A DNA stretch of 64,000 nt from Asterias amurensis (GCF_032118995.1 NC_092665.1:14404012-14468011), one strand, 5' to 3'. Shown: positions 33,186-45,974, counted from the stretch's first letter. Notes: a model not told the origin generated them from the sequence alone. Translations and numbers: made by a program.

Positions 33186-33656
33186 CAAAAAAGTAACTCG
33201 GCTGTTGGAAAAGCACCTATAATTTTAAAATCGTTACTCGTATTCTAATAATGAAAATACCAGGAGACGGACAATTTAATTACGGTGTTTTTGACACCTT
33301 GTTTGTAACAATAGGTCGAGTATTGTTGCGGTATGTGCGCCGACAGGTGAAAAGTGCCCGTTTCCATTGTTGCAGTAATTCCTATTGACAAGAGCAGCTT
33401 TTCAAAATTCCCACTGTTAGCTTCACGCTGGATTACAGGAGAGATCAACCATGTCAATAGGAGTTACTGCAACCATGGAAATCGTCACTTTTCACCTGTA
33501 AGCACATAACGCGACGACAATACTCGACCGTTTGTTACTAACAATGTGTCAACATCACCGTAGTTAAATTGTCCGTCTCCTGGTATTTTCATTTTTAGAA
33601 TACGAGTAACAATTTAAAGTTATATGTGCTTTTACAACAGCCGAGTTACTTTTTTT
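33186..33656. mobile_element. 470-bp foldback element
   Basis: AAAAAGTAACTCGGCTGTTG at the left is mirrored by CAACAGCCGAGTTACTTTTT at the right. The arms contain paired ACCAGGAGACGGACAATTTA and TAAATTGTCCGTCTCCTGGT, and the fold centres near 33425. Arm identity is high, with small indels. Confidence 0.85.
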
Positions 33657-33885
33657 GCTGTCTTTATATTCGTCCCCGAAATCCAACAGTATATTTCAGC
33701 CCCAAATGACATCAGCAGCCGCATCGTTTGTAACCCTTTGTTTCCATGCGTTTGTTGCTCACCGTAAAAGTTTCCCCTTTAGGCTTCGCCCCCACGGCAA
33801 TACGCCGTATCTGAACACGCTGGGGTTTTGCACACCCGCGGGGATGAGGTGATGGATGACAGCGCGTCGAGACGAGAGCGTTTCT

Positions 33886-33961
33886 GCCAATCAGAAATCG
33901 GCCAATCGGAAATCGGCCAATCGGAAATCAGTCAATCAGCATGTGCGTAACTCTATAAAAG
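33886..33961 (+). promoter_or_regulatory. core promoter: three CCAAT boxes on a 15-bp period plus TATA box
   Basis: GCCAATCAGAAATCG, GCCAATCGGAAATCG and GCCAATCGGAAATCA follow each other exactly every 15 bases from 33886 to 33930. TATAAAAG stands at 33954-33961. Transcription would start about 33985. A donor-like AGAG|GTAATG at 34009/34010 would close a short leader exon. The next plus-strand gene is the GPCR (start 37042), which has an acceptor-like site near 37017, so this is a candidate distal promoter for it. That link is inference. Confidence 0.5.
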
Positions 33962-34599
33962 CCTGGCGTAAAAACGTGCTAAGCACAGAACAACTCTTGC
34001 TTAAAAGAGGTAATGAGTATGCTGATACATTCGTCGACGTTAGGGTGAAACAAAATTAATATTCTTAATCCCCGATGCAAATGCTTCTTTGGTACAGCAA
34101 ATCTGTTTTGGTTATCAGCCAAATTCCCCTAAAGTTTACATTGTAGCAACTTGTGCCCTACTTTTTTCTTTTTTTTTTTAGCAGAGAAATGATCTAATGC
34201 AGTATTTTATGCTTTTAAAACGGCTTTACGAATGGGGTCTGGCTGAAGTCGGGATGACGATTTGTTTTTGTGTCCCCCACCCCTACCTCGTTGCCATCAA
34301 AAACTGCGATACAGGCTATTCTTTCTTTCTACAAATCTAAAAAGACGAGCCTTGCTTTGACTCAATGAAATAGTATTTAGAAGAAGACAAGTTAATTCCA
34401 CAACAACAAAGTGATATAAATTAATTTTTTATTTTCATAACAGAAAAAGACGTAACTTTTTAAGACTTTGCTGGAGTTTTTTTTTTTTTTTTTTTAAAGG
34501 AATTTAACAATAATTTGTGTGTAAAGTGTTACGGTTTTTAGCGAACCAAGTCTCTTTAACTACAAACTGCACCATGATGTGACCTTCTAAAAAAAAACC

Positions 34600-34890
34600 G
34601 TTGATATAGTTTGTACTGGTTTAATTGGACCTACTCTCTAAATGTAAAAGAGTGAAAAATACCCCTTTTTACATTTCGAGTTGTCCCTCATATGTCTCTT
34701 TAAAAAGAGTGGAGGTTATTTTACTTCTTTAAAAAAGGGGTTTCACTCCAGGACAGAATGAAAAAAATCACTCAAAAAGATGCAAACTTCAATCCTAAAG
34801 AGTGAAGACCACACGCGAAAAAGAGTTGTCCCTCATGGCACTTAAAAGGGTGCCTTTTCACTATTTTGCATTTAGAGAGAAAGGCTCGTA
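34600..34890. repeat. CTCTTT-rich inverted repeat element
   Basis: CTCTAAATGTAAAAGAGTGA at the left is mirrored by CACTATTTTGCATTTAGAGAG at the right. AAGAGTTGTCC-type motifs recur inside and again at 39110-39330. It is probably an old hairpin element. Confidence 0.5.
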
Positions 34891-35084
34891 TTATCGAATA
34901 AGATGTTTGCCAATTAATCCCGCTTAAAAACACCGCGGTAGAAGCACAAAGTGAGATGATCAAACAAAGGTTTTAATGGTGTACACATTTAGAATCGGTG
35001 ATGTTGTTTTTCAGTTTGCGCCTCTCTGTGGGGCCAGGAATAGCTTTGGGAATACAAAATAAAAATAAATTGGGAATAAATACC

Positions 35085-35199
35085 TTGCTCTGATAACTCG
35101 TCCAGCGTGCAAAGATCCAAGTCCTTCGAAATTCGGGCAAATACTACGGTAGAAATGTAGCTGGATATGCCATAAAAAGGACGTCTAGTCATGGTACGT
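35085..35199 (-). other. candidate isolated coding exon
   Basis: On the minus strand an ATG in good context (ACCATGA) opens about 37 codons (MTRRPFYGISSYISTVV ...) ending at CAAG|GTATTT, a usable donor. No partner exon was found, and the product is not recognised. It could be chance. Confidence 0.2.
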
Positions 35200-35832
35200 G
35201 TTTTCATCAAGCACTGCTGCCTGTTAATGTCATGAGCTTAACTTTGAGCGGGAATCTGTCGTGTGGCCAAAACTCGATTGCGAAATCTAGTATTTCTCTT
35301 CGGGGGTTTCCCGTGCACACAGCTTTACTTTCTATTGTTCTTTGTTTTATCAATGATGGTGTTCCAGTGACGTCATTGTGATTGCAGTCTATATATAGGG
35401 ACCAATGTCTATGTCATAAATAAAGTACACATTCGAAGTATAATGTTCCCAGGCCACGCACGCCCTGTATTGACTATTGCAAATGTGTTTCCATTGTGGT
35501 ATTGGAGCCTCATACAAAATATGTTTTAATCGCTGTCTACGGCGGACGGAAGCGTATGTGCAGCTGTTGCAGGAGTCTGTAGCCGTGTACCCGTATGCCC
35601 CCCCCCCCCCGAAAGTTTTTAAAACATGTTTTTATCACATTAAAGCTTATGTTTAAACTATAACCATTTACACTGGTAATGTTTAATCCCAATCCAGATT
35701 TAAAATGTCAGTTTAGGGTACGTGGGTTGATGTGGATAACTTATAATATCCCCAATCATGTAGGCTACATATAGGATTTGAGGCAAGGCTTGGTGAGGTA
35801 TCAATGTATATTTGGTTTACGGTAACACCATT

Positions 35833-36075
35833 GCCCAATTTCATAGAGCTGCTAAGCACAGAAATTTGCTTAGCATGAAATTTCTTCCTTGATAAAAACA
35901 GGATTACCAACCAAATTTTAACGTGATTTTCAGGATGAGCAAACAACAGCTGAATACCAGTAACAAGGACTATGCAACGAATTGAAATTTGGTTGGTAAT
36001 CCTGTTTTTACCAAGGAAGAAATTTCATGCTAAGCAAATTTGTTTTTTGCTTAGCAGCTCTATAAACTTTGGCCC
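35833..36075. mobile_element. TAAGCA hairpin MITE (family F), best copy
   Basis: The ends GCCCAATTTCATAGAGCTGC and the inverse GCAGCTCTATAAACTTTGGGC-like pair, with arms continuing through TTTGCTTAGCATGAAATTTC and AGGATTACCAACCAAATTT. Its loop is about 60 bases. Confidence 0.8.
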
Positions 36076-36585
36076 AGGTGTGTCTCTACTTGCCAGGTAG
36101 ATTTTGTTCTTTGGAACCGCGGAATAGATTTTCGGATTTTCGGAAGACTTCTCAGTTCTAAAAAGAACTGTCCTGCTTTTTAACTAATCGGAAAGTAGAA
36201 AATCGACTAGGACTACTATTTTAGCTTATAGGATTGTTACCATGGCGTGAGTTCTGACTCTCCAGTCATGGCAAAAAGCTTTTTATAGCCCAAAGGCAAC
36301 GTTTCCCTTCAATACATTTCAAAAGCTAAATTCGGGGTTTGGGCAATGGGGATGGTATAGATTATAAAGTAGACTTTAAAGTAGATGAATCTTAAACATC
36401 TCGTACACAGGTCCACAATCGATACAACATTTCGATTTCTATGGGGGGTTATTTGTTGTGCCTCTGTATGTTGACAATGCGTGTATACATAATTGAGCGG
36501 CCGTTAATGACTACAAAAGGAGTACATCACATCACCGCCACACGTTTGTAAGTTGTGCTGCAGAAAGATTCTGTTGCAGAAAGGT

Positions 36586-36882
36586 CCTGTTGACAGTTGC
36601 AGAAACAATGAATCAGCATGGATGGAACAATGATGGGGAATAATTATGCGATAGCTGTAAATGTTTAGCTGCACCGCCTGTTGACAGTTGCAGAAACAAC
36701 ACTGACGCTCGCTTCTCAATGAACCAGCATGGATGGAACAATGATGGGGAATAATAATGCGATAGCTGTAAATGTTTAGCTGCACCGCCTGTTGACAAGT
36801 TGCAGAAACAGCACTGACGCTCGCTTCACAATGAGCCAGCATGGATGGAACAATGATGGGGAATAATTATGCGATAGCTGGA
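36586..36882. repeat. three tandem units (about 91, 111 and 95 bp) upstream of the GPCR
   Basis: Units begin CCTGTTGACAGTTGCAGAAA at 36586, 36677 and 36788. The first lacks about 20 bases (CACTGACGCTCGCTTC) present in the other two. All share CAGCATGGATGGAACAATGA. The copies are almost identical, so the expansion is recent. They lie 160-450 bases before the GPCR start codon. Confidence 0.9.
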
Positions 36883-37041
36883 GTAATTTTACCTGGAGTA
36901 ATTATCATGTGGTGTTCCTGCCACATCTCAAACTGAAACTTCTTTCATTATCTTCTCTCCATTGGGTTCTTGGGCTAGTGTAGAGAAGAAGTTCGCTTTT
37001 CTTGGCTTCACAACCAGAATAAGTTACTGACTGAATGCATA

Positions 37042-40000
37042 ATGACAAATATCACATCTAAGACCCAGATTGATGGGTTCTCAGCAGGAGTGTCCCTCGC
37101 CGTGGTTTCAACCATCTCGCTGATGAGTAGCATCCTCCTGGTGGTCGTTGTCGGTAAAAGACGCAAATCAAGACTCCGTCATTCAGAGAGGTTTCTTACT
37201 CTATATGGATGCCTAGAAGGGACATACGCATCGGTGCCGGCCGTCCTATCTACGGTGTCTTATCTGAGCCACCATCAGTGGTCTGTGAATTCGAACGAAG
37301 TTATTTGTGACTTCCACGGTTGGATTTCGTTCGCGACGAAATGCGCATGCGTAGTGGTCACAACAAGTCTCTTCTTGGAGCGATATCTTGAAAAGTCAAG
37401 ACCGGATCATAATGGGAGACTAATACCTAAACAACTGTTTTATGTGTCAGTTTGTTGTGTGTTAGCATCGGGTCTACTTGCGGCTGTGCCTGTCATAGCC
37501 GGCCACAAAATGGCCTCGTTTGAACCAACTGGAAGCTATTGTCACTTTGACTACAAAGTGACAACAAGATTGTCACGTGCTTACTCAATATCAATTGTCA
37601 TAATTGGGTACATCCTTCTACAGGCAGGTTTGTTTTGCTATATTTCTCTATGTTGTGAAAGGAGACGAGGTCGAGATAAAACCAAACTTATCGGCGTTCA
37701 TTCAGAGATAAACGGCAACATTTTAAACCAGGTGACGGACAATCAACAGAGGACCAAAGAGAGAGGAGGTCATAGAAGCGTCACTAGGGGAGATGATGTG
37801 CAACCATGGCAACAGAAGCCACTTAACGTCGACGATGATGCTACCTTTACAGCTACGGTTCTTGATGATGAAACTTCTTTTACAGCGACGGTTCTTGCTG
37901 TCGTCACAATACAGTGGATGTGCTACCTGCCCTTCCTGGTGAGTACACTAATATCAATTGGCTTCCATTCTCAAAGGCACTTACTATGGACACTAATTAC
38001 TCAAAATAGTCGTTAGCACGAAATCCTTCAGACATCCATAAAATGGTCATTCGGTCACTCGACTCGAAGCATGTTCCACAGACTTGCAAATTCTGTATCA
38101 AGCCCCCGCCCCGTATCTTAAGAAATCATGAGACCATGATGTGTATCACGTAAAGGGGAAATGGGGAAAGCATTCGAGAAAGACTTTTCTGAGGTCAAAA
38201 CGTCAGGCCAAAAACTTTTTCTTTTTTTTTCAAATAGAGGATTACTTTTCTCTGGACTTGATGTGGGCACGAGGTAGCCAGGAGGGTTCCCACCTTCTTC
38301 GCTCGTCCCCAGCGCCTTGCTTTCTGGCAGGCCGCTGGGGCCGAGCGAACCCACCTTCGTGTAAATACAGCACGTTGGAAGACTGTGCGGCGCGATGTTG
38401 AGGTTCTGACTATTGACTTTTAGTGCACGGGAAAATTTGGACCCTCCTTTTATGAATGTCATTTTCGATTACTTTCTCAACGCAGAGATCAGTTACTGTT
38501 CATTCAAGGCCGTCTTTTAACACTTCCCGAGTGCAAAATCGAAACAAGTATGTAAATCACCCCATGTCACTGACTTCTTATTCCCCAAATGACTCGTAAA
38601 CGAGGGATCTTCATGATCGATTCTGATCGATAAGTCTGCAATCGATTCTTGGGTGTCGTTTAGAAAAGGCCAACCTCCCTGACTCGTCTCAAAGAGGCGT
38701 CATTTTTATCTTCCTTGTGCTTTTTTGTTAATTAGAATTTATCCGAAAATGTCATGATCGATTTCAATTTGTCTAGATTATTCAAAAGACATGATAAATG
38801 GTCTCGGTTAAATTACATTGCCCTTTTCGAATCCACGGCTTCGGCTTTGGATTCGGCTTCCGGTTCCGCTTTCTCGTCTGACGCCCAGAGCACTACGTAA
38901 AGCACGCGCAATGTTGTCAAAACAACCGCGGTGCCAAGCTAGCCTGAGCCGAATCTGGAGCCGAAGCCGAGGTTTCAAAAAGGGCCATAATGGCGTTTAT
39001 CATAAGCTTCAGAACATTTCGTAAAACTATCGAATCATGAAACCTACGGTGCTCTGGAAGTGCCATCCGAAGTTCAGATCCTGAGATTATTATCTCAAGT
39101 TCACTCTCCCTTGCCGAGTGTACGTGTCAGTTTCGCTCTTTTGAGAGTGAAAGTTAGTATTTTGTCTCTCTTTATAAGTGAAATTTTAAAGAACTTCATT
39201 CTTATTCAAGTTGAAGGTACCCGTCTTTAACTCTAAGAAGAGTTGTCCGCCATTATGGCTGTTTGCAAAAGTGGTATGGCGGACAAAACGATTGTTTTTT
39301 CACTCTTTTACATTGCGAGAGAGTATACATCTTAATGAAAACAATTTGGGTCTTCATAAGCGACTAAGGCTAAAAGTCCAAATTACAAAATTAATTGTCT
39401 TTAAATATTTGTTTTTTCTTTTTCTGCTACGAACAAATAGATCGTTATTGTTATGGCACAGACCGGATATGATGTCACCCCCGAATTGGACTTTGCTGTG
39501 GTGCGAATGCTGTCAATAGAGGGGGCTCTCAACCCTTTAATTGTTCTGTGGAGTTTCCCGCCGTACCGACGGATATTTCAAATCTTGCTATGTGGTCGAT
39601 GTAGCAATGGCGGGGAGAAGAAGAAACAAAATGAAGGACGTAAGTCAATTTTGCAGTTGACGCTCGGGGGGGGGAATTGGAGGGTGTTATTGACTGTCAT
39701 TCAATCCGGTTACAAAGCAGACGTTAATTATGGTTTCCTAGCAAAGATAGGGCCTCAGGTTTGATGCTTCCTGAGGCAACGGAGGTGATTGCCTTCATGC
39801 CATTGCCTTGGTGCCCTTGAAATGTCCCAGTAGAAATTTACAATTTCCTCATAGGGTGCCCTTTACGAAGAAGAAAATGCCTTGGTGCCCTGTAGCCCTT
39901 TCATAAACGATTGTAGGCCCGTTGCCATATAAAACACTGAAAAGGGATTCCTGTTGAAGCCATGGGTCGGGTTTGTACACAGCCTAAACATAGTTTAAAC

Positions 40001-43000
40001 GAATGCATAGATAAAACTAAGGACCATTTTTACACAAGAATCTTGAAGTATTAACTTTTTGGACATGATTTCTTTTAAGTGCCAAATTTAATCAAATTAA
40101 TAGAAGTGTTTTTTTATTTGCAGTGTATAAACCAGAGCACAGGCACGTGTCACAGTCAGTTGTTTACGACTCAACCTTAGGCCTAGATGATGTTCCATCG
40201 TGGTATCTGAGCAGACCAAATAGGTAAGACAACCTAAACTATTAGTATTTGATGATAAACAGTGGCAAAGTGCACGTAACTCTCAGCCAATGATGGTGGC
40301 CAATGACGTCATGATGTGCAATTCATCTACTCACACTGTAGCTATCTTTGTCTGGTTCCATGTGTTGCCTCAATTCACCTGGCTTTACACGATAAATATG
40401 ACACCACTCGGGCATCCCATCCCCTGTACAAAAATATTGACAAAAATTGTGAGACCACCAAAATAGGGCATGGTCGTAGGTTGAATGTTCATTTTGTTTT
40501 GTACACCCAAAACTGATTTATATGTTAGTCGGGATCCCTTATTCTTCATAACTTGATATTTTAAACAAAATTGTATCAGTTCTTTCAAATAAAATCTGTA
40601 AATACAATCTTCACTAAAACAAAAAACAAAATCAATTTTCTTGAAGAAATTTGCACAGAAATGTCACGCTACACTTAAAATTGTATTAGTTTTTGTAACT
40701 TTATCATTGCGCTTTGATATCATTTAATTTTGCTGTACCAGTTTATGTTATTATATTGCTTCACTGATTAGGTCCCTACCTAAGTCTTACAGTACTGGTG
40801 ACCTGATCTCGCACAGTCTTGAAGACTCTGTCGAAGAACACCATCATCGCGCATCAGTTCGCTCCATCCTCATCCCTTCAAAATCCTCAGAGTTCCTCCC
40901 CACCCCACCACATCGCTACTTAGAGAAGCCAAGACGCAGTATTCACTGGGAAGATGACGTCATGAGTTATCCAGGGGCTAAAGGGGATGTATCAAGGGTC
41001 ATCCTTGTCAGACAGGGAGCGGATGCAGTGAAGGCTGGAGGCGAGTCTAATTGTTACGTCAGTGAAGATGACTCATGCAGCAGTGAGATGAGCTCTCTGA
41101 GTGATGATTGGACAACTGGTAATGTCAGTCGCGTTCATTGTGTTATATACGCCAATCATGTATATCAATTTCATAAAAAGGTGCAAGATCATTCGTGGCC
41201 GCTGAGACGCGGTTTTTCAACTGTTATATTTATAACTTATTAGGTTTATCATTGTTGTCGCACTAATTACTAATACATTAATCAAAATGGTACCGATTGA
41301 AAACAATTTTTGTTTTTTTTACTTTGCGTTTCTTTTTTGATAAAAACTTACAAAACTAACACTTTTGTTATGCCTAATCTTTACAGACTCGGGTGAAGGT
41401 CCTATGCCCGTTTACATTATCAACGGGAAGGCCTATTACATCTCCTCACAACAAGACGACAATAGATGTTCTCTTTGCGATTGCAAAGATGATGCAAACC
41501 ACGATGAAAGGATGCTTGCTGAACAAGAAAATCACCAAAGAGCAAGCAACTTTGCGGAGAAGAATGGACGGGTTCGTGGAAGAGCAGAGCAACGGGCGGC
41601 TCGATGCGATCACCCAGCAGCAGAAACTTCCCCCGCAATGGAGAGAAAAGTTACGATATCTGTCCGTCCGAAGAGTACAAAGCCACGGGTTCTGAGGAAA
41701 CAGGGAGAACGTCTTAAGAGACTAAAAGATGAAGCGAGGGTTGAGATGAGAGAGCAAAGAGGGACAAAGGAAGAAACTGTTATCCCTGACGACTTCGTCA
41801 TTCGTCAGGCGCAGTATAGGAACTTTGAATATCCTGCTCAGAATTCAAATCAAAATATGGAACTATTCAGCCGGGATCAAATTCATGTCAAGTCTGCATC
41901 TAACTTGCCACTGGAATTTTATCAGCGAGAGAGAAATGCCACCAATCCTGTCTTTATCAATGATGAACAACGCATTGTTTATCATGATCCGGAAAACCAC
42001 ATGGCTCAAAGGGTTGGCATTCGACAACACAGTGCAATGGGGATACTTAATCAAGGGTATTCCCATTCGGATCCTACTGATCTAGGTGCAATCAAAGAGG
42101 ATGCCAATTTAGTCTTGGGTATTGGCTGTCGACAACATCAAGATACAGTGGAGACGATTGGTCAAAGCTATCCCCTCCATTGTCATCTTGATCAAGGTTC
42201 GATCAGAGAGGGTGAGAAGGAAGTCTCGGGGCAAGAAGGAGCGGTGCGAGGACGGCTCTCAGATCAGAATAAGGCACCAGAGATGAGTGTGCCTCTTGTG
42301 GTTGACCATGCAGACTATACTGATGTCAGAGCCGAGATGCCCAACAACGATATTGTTTTAGTAAGAGCTGAGACTGGACAAAAAGGTGCTCTTGTTAACG
42401 CTGAACTTCCGCATCTTGGTCGAGGCATGGACTCCTTGAAGCATCTGGAGGTACACTGTGAGCAACTTCTGCAGAGGTCTTTGTCTTTTAGAATTGACAA
42501 TGGAGAAGGCGAAAAGACTAAAGAGGTTGTGACGGCAACAGATACGTCAAATGTCACTGATGGCAAACACACTTTTGTGGAAAATTTCTCATCATGCTAC
42601 ATTAATGTTCCTCGAGATGTAGAAAGACCAAATGGCTGTGAGACGAAATGCAGACACGTCAACAAAGAAAAAATTCAAGTTTTGCATCATCTACCAACGG
42701 CTGATGAGGCTCAAATTACGACAGAAAACCATCACCGGATTATTTTCAAAAACGAACCACAAAATGAAAGTGTTTCTTTGAATAAAATCCCAGTTAACAC
42801 GACAGACGCCAGGTATGATGTCGTCAATGAAAGAGCTGCCAGGTCAGTATCCAATGGTACACATCAATTTCACCATCCTCACAAAATCGAAGATAAAATA
42901 CTAGAGGAGTCAAATACTAAAACTGAAAGACCCGCAGATATCCAGGTGTACAGTGGGTCAGTTTCAGATATTCCTTTGACACGAGGTGATGGGACAAGAA

Positions 43001-44418
43001 ATGTTTCGAGCCAACCCTTTGATGATCAACAGATAGCAAGTAGATTCCGCAGTGGAGAAGCAGATGAAGGTGGAGGTTTCAAGCCTCGAGGAGTTTCAGA
43101 CCAACCCATGGAGAAAGATATAGTCTTCCACGGGCTGACGTCAGAAGATCCGAAGGTATTAAATTTGTTGTTCCAGAAAGTCATAATGCGGCCAGAACAT
43201 GTACAGCCGGCAAGAGAAGAACCGTTAATCGCAGCTGGTGCACGGGCTGCAAATGAACCCATTGTTGGAAAATTCGATGGACCAAAAGTCACTATTAAGA
43301 CTCAGGATAACGTTAAAGAGAAATCCAACATGCATGTTAGGGACGAAAATGTATCCAATCAGATGACTGTCAACGTAAGAAATGACCAGTCCTATTCCCA
43401 AACTGCAACAGCATGCTCAAATGTTGAACAACCTGAGGGTGATGTTGATGAAAACACACAAAGCGGTGATATCACGTACAGACATTTCCTTCGCGCCATT
43501 AATTTAACTCCCGCCAAAAAGCAGCCAGGCAATGAGCAAAATACGGTCCCATCAATCAGTGTTACTCCCTCTGATAACGATGTTAGCAGGGGATCAGAGA
43601 GTGACGATTCGATGAGTTCGGATAGCTCTGTTGCATCACTGTTCTGCAAGCCACCTATGCTTAAGCTGGGGAGTAAGAGGAGAAAGGGTAAGTATAACCT
43701 GACAATCCCGTACTGGCTTAATGCTGGATCGGGAGGTAGCCAAACCAAAGACCAGAGTAATGACGGCCAAGTCGGGAATGTTGGGAAGCCACAGTCAAAC
43801 AACAACAGTGAAACTATACAGAATCTGCCAGAGAATAAACTATCTGGCATCCATTACTTTGAATGCGAAGAATCAAATGATAATTGTGACCAACGGAAAA
43901 CAAGGCATGGCACTGACGATAAATTGCCAGCCCAGCCAAAAGATCTAGACTTTAAACTGGCACCTGTCGACAGAAGTCCCACCAACGTTGACACCAATCC
44001 GGCTATCAAGGGAGATGGCATACGTCTAGGTTCCAAAGAAACACATAAAGACTTGGATGATGTTAGGCCTAACAGCAGAGGTGAAATACCATTGAGAAAC
44101 AAATTATCTAAACTTGACATAAATGCTTCAAAACCTAGCGAAACTCATACCAACCACAACCTTCATTCTAGAACTGAGACAACTTCGTCTCCATCTCCTT
44201 CGAACCCGGCACAGAAGAGGCGACGCTCTCATTCTCTGGACACTTCCGGTTTCTTAGACTTTACATCAGTCTCTCAGAGCACTTACAACCACATAAATGA
44301 AAATTTTGAAGTGATGACGGACATTGAGATAAGAAATGCGAGAACCAGACGAACATCCTTGCCTCAACACATGTCAAGTCAAAGTACAAGACCCATTGCT
44401 AAGAGTGAAATACTCTGA
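37042..44418 (+). CDS. rhodopsin-type (class A) G-protein-coupled receptor with a giant C-terminal tail
   Basis: Five exons, 37042-37938, 39441-39639, 40124-40223, 40772-41118 and 41387-44418, join in phase to 1,524 residues. Seven hydrophobic segments sit in the first about 340 residues: TM1 16-38, TM2 about 52-75, TM3 about 90-112, TM4 about 132-154, TM5 about 180-203, TM6 about 283-305 (split by intron 1), TM7 about 317-340. Class A signs are the cysteine pair C89/C167, ERY (113-115) in place of DRY, a P in TM6 (YLPFL), and NPLIVLW (330-336) in place of NPxxY. An N-glycosylation site is at N3. The ligand is unknown; GSYC in ECL2 recalls prostanoid receptors, but that is weak. The tail of nearly 1,200 residues is hydrophilic, rich in S, N, D and K, without recognised domains, and nearly all in one last exon of 3 kb. 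An upstream ATG at 37035 opens an overlapping 8-codon uORF. Confidence 0.85.
37831..37896 (+). repeat. 33-base in-frame tandem duplication in the GPCR
   Basis: 37831-37863 and 37864-37896 encode DDDATFTATVL and DDETSFTATVL. The second copy forms the junction between intracellular loop 3 and TM6, a G-protein contact region in this receptor class. Confidence 0.85.
38820..38988. mobile_element. CCGAAGCC hairpin MITE (family I)
   Basis: GCCCTTTTCGAATCCACGGC and GGTTTCAAAAAGGGCC are the opposed ends, with arms made of GGCTTCGGCTTTGGATTC and CTGGAGCCGAAGCC. It lies in GPCR intron 1. Partial copies are at 9036-9112 and 53449-53590. Confidence 0.75.
39775..39910. repeat. dispersed GGTGCCCTT-type repeat
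   Basis: CCTTGGTGCCCTTGAAATG, then TTTCCTCATAGGGTGCCC and AAAATGCCTTGGTGCCC match 18380-18660. It lies in GPCR intron 2. Confidence 0.6.
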
Positions 44419-44658
44419 AGGATATACTGCAGTGAAATTCTTCCACTTTTCTCCAGTTAGGCAAAGTCAAAGAAAATACCAGTTGATCGTTAAGGTGTTT
44501 CCAAAGAGGAGGATGAGGGCCTTTCTATTGATTTTTTTCTTCCAATTTAGTTCGAACTGGCCACCAATTCTTCAGTTTAAAGTCACCACTTACTTTACAG
44601 ATTTATTTGTAAGTTTGAGAATTAAACAGAAAATTTGTCTTTTTGAACAAAACAAGTA

Positions 44659-44664
44659 AATAAA
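44659..44664 (+). terminator. candidate polyadenylation signal of the GPCR gene
   Basis: AATAAA is 241 bases after the stop. A second AATAAA at 45238-45243 would give a longer 3' UTR. 44665-45960 is AT-rich with T- and G-runs and no gene. Confidence 0.45.
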
Positions 44665-45974
44665 AAATGGATGCGGCCTCAAAAAAGGTTGAGGGAGAGA
44701 GAGGATTATCAACTGGTATATATATAAATATATTTTTTTTTTTGGGGGGGGGGCCTTAGCGCCAGACACAAATTCCTATTTGCCATACGGTAGCTTTTAA
44801 TCTGCAGACGATACTGAAACTACATTTTTATTGCTAAGTATCAAGTGAGTCGTTTTGCCAAGTGTTAATTAATTTTTACAGAAAAGGGGAATTTTTACTT
44901 TTGGAAGCCGACCATCGTTAGAGTTTTAATACAATGTCTGTCTGGTAGTGTTTCTGAACCTATCCAACTGCAACCATGTGTCAAACAACCATGTGATTAA
45001 TTGTACATTTATTTTATTATAACATAATATACAAAACTATCAAACTTTGTGAAATTTGACACACAAAACAGTCCCAAGAAAGTCTGTTTTTAAAAGTAAT
45101 TTTTGTTTAATTCTTATATACATTTCATAAAATCTACACAGCAATATTATTGAAGATTTGTATATTATATTTCGTGAAAAAAATCATTTGTATGTATATA
45201 CTTCGTAAAGGTCAAACATTTGAACTCCATTGAAGAAAATAAAAGGTCTGTGGCTGTGTCAAATGATGTCATCACCTATTACAGCTTTCCAACTTTATTG
45301 AGACCATTCATAGACTCGTACTAGTCATGGGGTTCTTCCCCTGGGGTTTCTTTAGTAGCAGCTTCTAGATTTATATTTACTGATGAACTCTTGATGAGCA
45401 TGCTAGTTAAAGTCCTTCATTATGTTAAATAATATCATCAACCACAGTGGAGTCACCACAGAAGGGGGTGGGGTGGGGGTGTGGCAGGTGATTCTGTCCA
45501 CCCCCCTCCCCCCCATTGATTAGTACTCTTTGTCCACAGCTGACATAGAGGGCGGGCACGCACAGCAGACACAGACGACAATTGAGCTCAGTATTCTCTA
45601 TGCGGACCAAACATATTCAGATTGTTGGATGGCTTTGGCATGGTTGATAAACTATACAAAACTTGTCTCCTTCTGTGAAGCTGTTTACAAATATTGTAAA
45701 CTTAGAAACTCTAGTTTCCGAAGATCTCCGAAAGATCTCCGAAATCTAGTTCATGTATGAAGATGCCATGCGGTAGCTGTTGCAGCAAATTAATTAAATA
45801 AAAATAGTCAAGCGACTTTATGGCTACGGCTACAACTGTTGGCTACGGTGACGCAGCAGAGAAAAGGACTATTCAACATTGCAGCCAAAGCAAATTAATG
45901 CGTGATGGCACCGAGCCAATAATTACTTCATCAAACGCGACCATAGTCTGATTACATTACTGAACAAGCAGGGG

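Noticed and set aside
36504-36842. 112-codon minus-strand frame with internal repeats
   Set aside because: It is produced by the three-unit tandem repeat, not by a gene.
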